64,000 nt of DNA from Dryomyza anilis. Its lineage: Eukaryota; Arthropoda; Insecta; Diptera; Dryomyzidae. The DNA lies in contig OX638131.1 in the NCBI GenBank assembly GCA_951804985.1, forward strand, positions 39,091,544-39,155,543, read 5' to 3'. The notes under the pieces are model-generated. The model was not told where the DNA came from. It searched no databases and saw only the letters and a list, made by a program, of their open reading frames with translations. Each line of letters opens with the position of its first letter. Position 1 is the first letter of the stretch. The position numbers and the translations under genes are program-made. Of the stretch, positions 55,269-64,000 are shown one piece after another.

Positions 55269-56494
55269 TAGAGATGGGCACGTGAGTGAGTTTTGACTTA
55301 CAGTCACGAAAGATTTTTTCTAATCACGCACACTCACTCACGGCCTTTTTTGCTCTACTTACACTCACTCACAATCACGTGAGTAAAATTAAGATTCAAT
55401 CACAATCATGCGTGATCACGCGTTATTCACGTGAATCACGCTAAATCACGTTTTTTTGCTATTGTTTTCAGAATGCATAAAAATACATATTTCATTTGTA
55501 ATGTTGGTGAGATTGGTCGACCGAGCGTGGCACCACCAATACAACCTACATCATTAAAACCCAATAATGATGTTATGATGTTATGGATTTTAATAAAATA
55601 TATTTCAATTTTTAACGGAGATGGAAATGTGAAAGACCTTCGATGTGCTTTTCATATAAAAACGTAAAAATTGCCTCGAAGAATAATTCTCCGTTGAACA
55701 ATTCGTGTAAATCTTTGAGAATTTCTCTGGAAAAATTATCTGTGGAAAAGAATTATCAATAAAAAAAAATATTTCGGAGTAGAATTTACCAGGGATGAAT
55801 TGACTTTGGGAAAAACTATTTTTGAAGCGATTTTTTTGGTTACTACATTTATAACTCGAATAAAAACGGGACCCCCACACGAACCCCTAGAACTTAAACT
55901 TAAACGAAATTAAACTTAATAAACAAAAGGAAGTCAATACAGAGTTATCATGTATAGTTGAAATTGAAAATTCCCCTTTTTTCCAAAAATGAGTAAAAAA
56001 AAATTGAGTTCTATATCGATTTCCATGAACGGTCATATGAAACCAAGCAAAAACTATTGACATGACCCCACAAAAATTGACAAGCCCATACTAAATACGT
56101 CTGGTTTGCAGGGTGTAGATCAATTTTTGACTGGAACCTTGAAACCTATTCTGAGTTGAGTGGGTATATGACGGTCGTTAGAAAGGGTTTGATTTATTAT
56201 TGTTCTGAAAAGTGAGCAGTCGCTTTCCTGAAGCCTTCTGAGTTCAAGGGGTGGACCTACTAGTTCAGCAAAAATATCGAAAAATCACAAAAAAATAAAA
56301 GTGAGATTTTTTTAATGAAATATTCGACTCACGCACACTCACTTACGAAAAAATTGTACTCACGCCCACTCACTAACGGTATTTCAAGGTCTACTCACAC
56401 TTACTCACAATCACGTGAGCAAAATTAGGATTCAATCACAATCACGCGTGATCACGCGTGATTCACGTGAATCACGCTCACATGCCCATCTCTA
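55269..56494. mobile_element. hAT-like non-autonomous element with 8-bp target duplication
   Basis: The inverted ends TAGAGATGGGCA and TGCCCATCTCTA are perfect over 12 bp. The 8 bases GTTCCTAT stand on both sides (55261-55268, 56495-56502). An 8-bp duplication and YAGAGATGGGCA-type ends are hallmarks of hAT transposons. Subterminal regions are dense in CACTCACTCAC and ATCACGTGAATCACG words. No transposase frame is present in the 1226 bp. Confidence 0.88.
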
Positions 56495-56502
56495 GTTCCT
56501 AT

Positions 56503-58202
56503 ACATAAGTAGCATCCACAACCCAAAATTTATAAAAATTGTCGAGATCAACTTGCGTACGAAAGTTACCCAATATATTTTTTTGATAAATTTTTTTTTT
56601 TCGAAAAAAAATTGTGTTTAAAATTTTTTTCGAAATTTTTTTTTCCAATTTTTTTTTTCTAAATTTTTTTTAAAAATTTTTGTTCTGTTTTTTTTTTAAA
56701 TAAAATTTTACAGAAACACTTTTTTTCGAATAATTTTCTACAAAGTTTTTTTTTTGAAAAATTCGTAAAAAAATATTACATTCATAAATATTATGAACAA
56801 ATTCATCAATATGACGATTAAAATTCATTGTATTGAATATTTCGTTCTTCACTATGATGTTCGATAGTACGAATAATTTCATATATACAGGGTGTTTGGT
56901 TCATCGATGTCAATAACTCAGGAGGTGATTCTATGATTCAAAAATTAAGAAAATGTGAAATAAAAATATGTCCTATTTTGCACCCAGTTTAAGATACTCA
57001 TATTTTCGACAATTAAATTACCTTTCCAGTGATATAACACATTCTTGCATCCCATGATTTCTTCCTGTTTTAAAATGTACACTAAGAAAACAAAGATGAT
57101 AACAAAGATGATTATTTAAATAGTCTTTGAGACAACCATCTCTCAAACATCCATCAAATACGATAAATATTGCTAGCAACCATCAATTAAACATCTTACA
57201 AATAGGAAGATAGATGAGGAATATTTGGAAAAGGTATTAGAATTCGGGGAGTAATTTTTATTGAATTCAAAGAAAATGAGTCAAATGTATTTTTATTTAT
57301 TCTAGAATTAAAACAGTATCCTGGTTGTACATCGCCCTCGTCTTTAAAAATTCTTCGTAGGTAAAATTGTACAACGATTTGAGACTTCTTCGCTGAAGAA
57401 CCAAGTTTATTCTATGCTCTTTTTTCATCCAGGAAATAGATGACATCAAGATAAAACAATCGCTTAAAATCATGAAATTCGTCCGAGCATCTGGATAGAG
57501 AAAATGTATTAAAACCGTTATTCTGTTTTTTTTCTGTGAAATTTCTTTATCTCTTTAGATTTTGGTCATATTTTTCTTAACTGCTAACACTAAAGAATTA
57601 TTTACATTTGTTGTGCCAAACAATCCATTGATGCTATGTTTAGTAAAAACTAAAACAATATCGACAAAAACTCCTTTGGCACAAAAGAAGCCTTTAAAGC
57701 TTTTCACTCAATTGTTCAGTTGTTCGAACTAGCTGACTGACTGACTGACTGATTGTTAATTCGATATTTACTTTTTCTAACCTCAACACAAAAAGCAAAT
57801 ACAAATAAAAACGAAACTAATTTTCAATTGCAACGTTGCCCAGACTACAGTGAGGCTCCATTGGAGCAGGAGCATAGCATAGCAGAGTAGCAAAGCTAAA
57901 AACACAGAATCAAATAAAACTAAAGAACAAAAAAAACAACAACCCTCAGCTAATTGAATTCAGCCGCACCGCTGCACATGCATTGCGGGCTCTACAAACA
58001 GCGCCAATGTAAACCACTTATAATGAGAGGCTCTCTCTGCTGCATTGCAGCCTACAATGGCGCCCAAGAGCTTCCGTTTCCGTCTATTGACTGCATTGAA
58101 TTAATATTTTCTTTGTTGCAGGTGAAATCTACACAGTGCAAAATCCACTTTAAATTCATTTACAATAAATGACAATTAGTCGTTTATATAAGGTCATAAT
58201 AT
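56503..58202. other. Non-coding DNA with repeat pieces and one less A+T-rich island
   Basis: 56580-56760 is T/A low complexity and 56760-56890 is a family J fragment. 57731-57754 is a short (GACT)n tract. 57840-58100 is a more balanced island (CCGCACCGCTGCACATGCAT, GCTGCATTGCAGCCTACAAT) without similarity to repeats here. No gene is called. Confidence 0.45.
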
Positions 58203-58518
58203 GCCATTATAATAATAGTTTGGCACTACAGTCCTATAAGAACTTATGCCGAGCTCTCTCACCATTTTGAGCTGTGCGTGTTATATTTGTACTCAAAGTG
58301 GTGGGACCTACAGTTTATTGCCCAATCCGAACGGCGGGTGAGAGCTTTTCATAGGCAATGTTTTACTCTCGTAGGTTTGCCATTGACTGCCGAGAGGTAG
58401 CGCGGTATAGAAAATTGTTTCTATGAAAAGATGTTGTTTGCCCCAGTCCAGGCTTGAACCGGGGACCTTTGGGCTCGCAGTCCAACGCACTAACCACTGA
58501 GCTACCGCGGCCATTATA
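58203..58518 (-). mobile_element. tRNA-derived SINE, family 1, full copy with target duplication
   Basis: The minus-strand head has the A box CGGTAGCTCAGTGGTTAG and the B box GGTTCAAGCCTG, then a body of about 200 bp, then a 3' tail of TATTATTA type (plus strand AATAATAG at 58211). GCCATTATA occurs at 58203-58211 and 58510-58518, the likely target duplication, partly overlapping the head. Confidence 0.85.
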
Positions 58519-58925
58519 GTTCTTATTAATATCTAGGTTTTTGTCAATACCGAGTACTCAAATCGGATTGTGAAATTTTTTGATGGTAAGTTTTGATCCC
58601 AGAGATTAGCCATTATCCACCCAGATGTATTTGTAATGACAGATCTACCGTTTAATAGTGGAAGATTTAATTTTGAATATTACTTACCAGAGTCAGCAAG
58701 TTTTAAGTGCAAGACTTTTTGTTTCAGTGAACCTACTACTGACAACGAGTACATTCCATCAATTTTATATCGTTCAATACTTCTACTAATGTATAGTTCT
58801 TACTAACTCCAACCCAGTTCACGCTTTTTACTATTTTTTTCGTTCGATTTTGTTTCCCAAGTAACCACAATTCGTAACTAATAATTGGTTTATCTAGGTC
58901 CCGTTGTATCTACAGTTTAGGTTTA

Positions 58926-59221
58926 AATAATAATAATAATAGTTTGTCGCTACAGTCCGGCAGAGCTCTCTCACCATTTGAGCTGTGCATGTTATATTTG
59001 TACTCCAAGTGGTAGGACCTACAGTTTATTGCCGAATCCGAATGGCGGATGAGAGCTTTTCATAGGCAATGTTTTACTCTCGTAGGTTTGCCATTTACTG
59101 CCGAGAAGTATCGCGGTATAGAAAAATGTTTCTATGGAAAGATGTTGTTAGCCCCAGTCCAGGCTTGAACCGGGGACCTTTCAGCTCGCAGTCCAACGCA
59201 CTAACCACTGAGCTACCGTGG
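58926..59221 (-). mobile_element. tRNA-derived SINE, family 1, second full copy nearby
   Basis: Same head, body and (TTA)n-type tail (plus strand AATAATAATAATAATAG) as the copy 700 bp upstream. TTTAAATA on the left and right suggests the target duplication. An open frame on the plus strand across it (59069-59380) is incidental. Confidence 0.82.
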
Positions 59222-59693
59222 CTACAAGTTTTAAATACCCAGCAGTTAAATTCAGGTGTAAGAAGTTATGCAAATACTGATTCTCAAACAGGTAGAACAC
59301 ATTCCATATTAAAGGATTTCCTATCTTATTTTTTATATGAAACCAGCTGGACCCGTGCACAACTTTGCCCATTTTTGTAATTGCAAAACTCTATCGTTTA
59401 TAAAGTGTGGATACATTTACGCCCCTTTTTCCCTTTTTAGTGCAAGTCGCTATTTTTCTCGCCCACATTGAACGTATTGCCATGCCCTTTTCCCAATCCC
59501 TCTTACATTCTACGTTACTATTAAACATTTTAAATTGTTTCGATTTAATTATATGCGAGGTGCCACGCCCCATTGTCCCATTCCGTCCACATTCTACGTA
59601 ACCATTACAATGTTTAATATAATCTTTTGTTTTGATTTTTATAACTCTGCTCTTAGTGAGTAAAGAGTTATTGAAATTTTACAGTTTTGGTTA
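59222..59693. other. Non-coding DNA with mini-me-like fragments
   Basis: GAGGTGCCACGCCCCATTGT at about 59549 resembles the decayed piece at 24770. No core or microsatellite arms are present and no exon is seen. Confidence 0.4.
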
Positions 59694-60630
59694 CACGGAG
59701 GGCAAAAAGTTCTAAAATCCAGAAGGAATCAAGAAGAATACGGAGTGATATACAGCTAAACCAAAAAAATCTTAATTTCAACAAATGAATTTTCTTAGTT
59801 GTCAAAAAAGTAACTAAGTAGAATTATTCTTAGATTCAGTTATTAATTTCTTGGGTATCAAAAAAAATAACTAAGTAGAATTATTCTTGGATTCAGTTAT
59901 TAATTTCTTAGGTATCAAAAAAAGTAACTAAGTAGAATAAGTCTTGAATACAGTTTTTAATTTCTATAGTGTATTTAAATAACAATGGAATGAAATCAAC
60001 TTGGTATTTATGCAAAATTCAACCCACAATATTCGTAGGAAAAAATCGGTTTTTCTATTTATATCTTTAACATTCATACATACACAGACGCTTGCTTGTC
60101 TGGCTGTGCTTTTTGTTCTATTCGTGAAAACACACACATGCAAACATTGTACATCATGCCGTTTTTGATACCTAAGAAAAACAAAATTTGAAATCCAGAC
60201 AAATTGTACTTAGTTACTTTTTTGATACCTAAGAACTTAATGTCTGAATATCTAGAAAAATTTGACTTAGTTACTTTCAACAGACAGACAGGCAGACTAA
60301 CAAACAGATGGCGACCTCGAAAAACAAAGCATACAGACAGAGCAATATCGAAGAAAACAACAACAATACATGAACACGTGTTCTTTTTGCGATGAATACA
60401 GCAACAATTTTGAGTGTTCTTTTTGGTTTTTAATAATCAATAAATTAATTTCTGAAAATCCAGTTGAATAAAGTTTGTTTACCGTTTTGACAACTAAGTA
60501 ATGTGCTTTCTTGATATCCATATGACAAATTCTTGAATTTTAGTAGTATTTTATTGATATTAGTCAAATTCTACTATTTTTCTTTCTAACCGAATTCTTC
60601 TCGAGTATTAGAATTGTATTTCCCTCCGTG
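59694..60630. mobile_element. Long-inverted-repeat element, family H, copy 2
   Basis: Starts CACGGAGGGCAAAAAG and ends TTTCCCTCCGTG, with TA on both sides (59692-59693, 60631-60632). It is 937 bp, shorter than copy 1 because part of the left arm is deleted. The right arms (CAACAGACAGACAGGCAGAC, GAACACGTGTTC) are very similar in both. Confidence 0.78.
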
Positions 60631-61100
60631 TATATGATCTAATCCCGCTCATTAATCCAATCCCGCTCACATTCTACGTGACGATTGGAGTTTGTAATAT
60701 AAATCTTAGTTTCGATTTATATAACTCTACTCTTAGTAAGTCAGGAGTTACAACATTTTTATAGTTTTAGTCATATGGAAAGGGACACGCCCAATTCCGC
60801 CCACATTTGTAAAAAGATAAACAACTACAATATACGTCACTGAGCCAAGTTTCATGACTGTGCTAATCTTAATTACACCGATATTTTTAATTAAAATTTT
60901 AATTTTGCCACGCCCTTTGGAGGCGAATTGCCAAAAATCGCTTAGTAGTGCACACATACGTCGAGAGATGAACACCCGCCTAATTTCATGGTCCTAGGGT
61001 CAAATTTAGATATTTTCGATTTTCCGGCTTTTCCAACACATTACAAATGAAATTAGTCAAATCCGTCTGTTTGTTCTCTCGTGATGCTCTGGCACACTCA
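60631..61100. other. Non-coding DNA with mini-me-like fragment
   Basis: Contains CCACGCCCTTTGG and CACGCCCAATTCCGCCCACA words of the type found in the left part of decayed mini-me pieces. No gene is seen. Confidence 0.4.
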
Positions 61101-61656
61101 AACGCTGCAAAAAAAATGGCTCTCCTAAACATAAAAAATGATTCCAAACATACACGTTAATGTATGCAAAAGCAGCCATTAACAACTTCGTATACCTGAA
61201 GAATGTTGAAAGAATACATTTATTTAAATCCAATTTCTTTTTTTGTTTGTTTTTAAACATCAATATGTTCAAACGATGGGGTAGGTAGAAAATGCTGCGC
61301 AACGTTGCCAACTTCGTCTGTCGACAACTAATCGAATGAAGACGAGCGTTGCGAACATACGTTATAATTAGATTTGAATAGCATTTTATGTTTGTTTTGA
61401 AACATAATTATAACCAAGTAAACTGCCAAGAAATAGTATATTCTAATGCAATTAAAATTTTATGTTTGTATTGTAACATATTTATGATAAATTTGACAGA
61501 TTCTGCTGGACAATATATACAATGTTTACACATAGTAATATGTTATTACCATCTGAACAATAATTTAATTACACATCATTCGTAATACATGTATGGTGAT
61601 TTCGTATTATTTTTTAATTACATTCAAACATATTCAAACAAATCTTTTCTATTCGT
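61101..61656. mobile_element. Family C element, shortened copy
   Basis: Starts ACGCTGCAAAAAAAATGGCT and ends TTTTCTATTCGTA. It contains AAATTTGACAGATTCTGCTG and AACATATTCAAACAAATC, as in the long copy at 46084. The LINE insertion begins a few bases further on. Confidence 0.65.
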
Positions 61657-61671
61657 ACAGTACATTTCATT

Positions 61672-63058
61672 GTTCTCTTCACTAGGAAAAGAATAATGAC
61701 AGGATTATCTCTACCAGTACTTAAGGGTGTCACTATTCCTCTGTCTAACGAAGTAAAATATCTGGGCTTAACTCTAGATAGTAAACTACTTTGGACAAAA
61801 CATGTTGAAAATAAAATTTCGCGAGCATTGAATGCCTTCTGGCAATGCAGAGGAATTTTTGGGAAGACATGGGGACTATCGCCGAGCAAAACCTTATGGA
61901 TTTATACGGCAATGATAAGACCGATGATATCATATGCATCGGTAGTCTGGTGGGACAAGCTGTCGCGAAAATGCGTGACAACTAGTCTTGCCAAGATTCA
62001 GAGAACCGTGTGTCTGGGTGTTACGGGTGCCTTTCCCACTACACCTGGTCCAGCACTGAATGCAATCTTAAACCTACCACCACTTGACATCTTCATCAGA
62101 GGCGAAGCCATGAAAGGCTGCTGGAGACTAAAACGAGGTGGTTTCTGGTTTAATGTTCCCTGGAATATCTCTGACATTGCACTTGACACTCCATTAGACA
62201 CCTGTCTACTGGAGATGCCCTCTGATGCAATGATAACAGAAATATTACCAAGACGAAATTTTGAGGTCTGCCAACCTAACATTCAAGACTGGCTAACGCC
62301 TGACTGTGAGCCAGGTAGAGGGTCACACCGCATTTTCACAGACGGCTCCAGAACCGATCTGGGATCTGGTGCTGGAGTGTTTGTGGAACCGGATGACCGC
62401 AGACTTCACTTCGCCTTAGGAGACAATGCCTCGGTATTTCAAGCCGGAGTCTATGCTATACTTATGGCTATGGACTACATTGCGGATAACAGATGGCAGA
62501 ACAGGGCTATATCAGTTTGCAGCGATAGTCAGGCTGCTCTTATGGCTTTGAAGAACCAGGTCATCACATCCAAAATTGTACGTCAATGCAGATCACGTCT
62601 CAATTGTGTTGGTAAATACAATACACTGAAACTGATTTGGGTGCCGGGCCATAAAGGAGTTTGGGGCAATGAAACATCTGACGAACTAGCACGTGCTGGA
62701 TCTGAGGATAATCCATTTGGAACAGAACCTATGCTTGGACTACCTGCATCTACGGGAAAATTCGTCATCAGCTCTTGGGTCGCCTCCGAGAAAGGAGTGC
62801 AGAAAACTGACCGGACTTCTAACGGGACACAACGCATGTGAAAAACACATGAACGCAATCGGCCTGGCCGAAAGCGCCTTATGTTCTGCCTGCTACGAAG
62901 AAACTGGCACTACAGAGCACTATTTCTGTGACAGTCCAGCATTTTCTAGAATTAGAAGGCAGATCTTTGGCACAGACGTGATGAGAGAGGATCAGCTTCA
63001 CTCTCTATCACACAATAGCCTTCTTAGATTCAATAATGAATCTAAGAAGTATCATTAA
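61672..63058 (+). pseudogene. Reverse transcriptase thumb plus RNase H, LINE ORF2 fragment
   Basis: The open frame starts VLFTRKRIM and KYLGLTLDSKLLW (end of the reverse transcriptase and its thumb). An RNase H domain follows, with Asp in RIFTDGSRT (62341), CSDSQAALMAL (Asp 62524) and ETSDELARAG (Asp 62680). Where the family has the catalytic Glu (usually QAEVYAI) this copy reads QAGVYAI, the GGA codon being at 62446-62448. A frameshift between about 62770 and 62800 moves the C-terminal part into another frame. There the motif CSACYEETGTTEHYFCDSPA is typical of I/LOA-type elements. The stop is at 63056-63058. The whole N-terminal endonuclease and most of the reverse transcriptase are missing. 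Confidence 0.88.
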
Positions 63059-63145
63059 AAACCAGGGAACTGGGTCACAGCACAATGGATATAAACCTGT
63101 CTGAGTGCTGTGGCTCTATTTTTTATCCCACATTAAAAAAAAAAA
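61672..63145 (+). mobile_element. 5'-truncated non-LTR retrotransposon (I/LOA-like)
   Basis: ACATTTCATT occurs just before (61662-61671) and just after the element (63146-63155), a clear target-site duplication. The element begins inside the reverse transcriptase and ends in a poly-A run (63134-63145). It contains an RNase H domain and a C-terminal Cys/His motif. It is a dead-on-arrival 5'-truncated copy of about 1.47 kb; complete elements of this kind are several kb. Confidence 0.9.
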
Positions 63146-63155
63146 ACATTTCATT

Positions 63156-64000
63156 TTTACAAATATAGAAATATTGAGGTATTTATAGCCTTTCCTTAAC
63201 TGCGACGCCTTTTCTCATACACCGCCTTGTTTAGTTGCTTTTTTCAAATATTTTTCTGAAATTGGCCTTCATCAGTCAAAGCGGCTTTTTAGCAGTTTCT
63301 CCCCGTTTAAACGAACTGTTACCATTACTAATTTGGGATTCATTTCACGAATTTAAGATAGTCATTTCTAGGCCATTTTATATTCCCACAATTCATCCCG
63401 AAAATTCTAGCCTAAGATATTATCTCCGTGAAAAATTGTCTACGATAGAACTGTCAAATATAGAAATATCTCGGGGAAATTTTTCTTGAAAAAAATTTCC
63501 AAGAACCATAATTTTGAAGTATTTGTAGTATGGGTATCATTATTATAATTATTTGAAAAATAAGTTTTATTCTGATCATTTCTGCGTTTGATACCGGACT
63601 TAATTTCAACCGTGAGTTCATGGTTTCATTTCCAGAATATCCAGTTTATGCAAAAAAACCTAGGTATTCAAATGTATATTAGTTCATTTGAATTGTAGAA
63701 TTATTTCAAAACTGTCAGGCATTACTTTTCGGCTGTACCAAACATAATTTCTCCTAGTGCTCTCTGTAGTAGGGTAAAAAGTTTGCCATACTCCGAATGA
63801 AGGAGCGATCAAAACTGTGTTAATAATCCACAATCGGTCATTGACTGTAAAAATAGTTTTATTACCTGATTTTTGTTCAGTTGCCTTCGTTGAAACTGCT
63901 ATGGCAATGGCAGACGCAAACATGCTACTACATGCATCTTACAGTTCAACAAAGTTGTGGATGATGCAGAACGTAACAAATACCAGTAATCAATAAATTC
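63156..64000. other. Non-coding or unrecognised DNA at the window end
   Basis: 63380-63490 carries weak TTCATCCCGAAAATTCT-type units like those at 11300. A minus-strand open frame of 79 residues (63684-63923) lies in a less A+T-rich patch and shows no domain I recognise. The window ends without a recognised feature. Confidence 0.4.

Noticed and set aside
58308..58514. Open frames across SINE copies (58308-58514 minus, 59181-59372 minus, 59069-59380 plus)
   Set aside because: Similar peptides such as VAQWLVRWTAS arise from translating the tRNA-derived head; there is no independent coding evidence.

Overview
This is a 64 kb stretch of a repeat-rich insect genome. It is almost certainly a higher fly (Diptera, Brachycera), and a tephritid-like or calyptrate-like species would fit. 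The evidence is a multi-exon acid lipase of the type expanded in flies, insect-type splice sites, a strongly A+T-rich background, and mini-me-type elements that carry the (GTCY)n/(TA)n microsatellite pair described from Diptera. The species cannot be fixed from the sequence alone.

Host genes lie only in the first quarter. The last exon of one secreted lipase is at 606-1025 on the plus strand. A complete second lipase follows on the same strand. It has six coding exons between 7338 and 15831, encodes 431 residues, and has a signal peptide and an intact Ser191/Asp356/His387 triad. The two form a tandem paralogous pair of the alpha/beta-hydrolase acid (gastric/lysosomal-like) lipase family, probably acting on dietary or stored acylglycerols or sterol esters outside the cell or in an acidic compartment. 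Intron 2 of the second gene is 6.8 kb and is filled with mobile DNA.

From about 15.9 kb to the end I find no convincing host protein-coding exon. The DNA is a mosaic of nested mobile elements. They include a decayed rosa-like (DD41D) mariner at 13.5-14.4 kb with a related MITE at 9.4 kb, and a decayed Tc1-type element with DD37E spacing at 19.9-21.2 kb. There is a non-autonomous hAT-like element with a perfect 8-bp target duplication at 55.3-56.5 kb and two solo LTRs with 4-bp duplications at 49.8 and 52.6 kb. A 5'-truncated non-LTR retrotransposon with an RNase H domain lies at 61.7-63.1 kb. At least two tRNA-derived SINE families, four or five mini-me/Helentron-like copies and about eight families of short inverted-repeat elements complete the set. 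Many of the inverted-repeat elements begin CAC and are flanked by TA.

Satellite-like stretches occur at 11.3-12.0, 23.7-24.8, 32.8-33.7, 40.8-41.9 and 52.8-53.3 kb. Less A+T-rich islands at 22.6, 43.6, 51.2 and 57.9 kb may be unique host sequence. The most notable features are the Russian-doll insertions (9.2-9.9, 16.9-19.8, 40.8-41.9 and 52.4-53.6 kb), the shared TA-CAC ends across families, a MITE built from rosa ends, and the palindrome-amplified element at 32.6-33.9 kb. I found no new enzymatic, defence or RNA-guided system.
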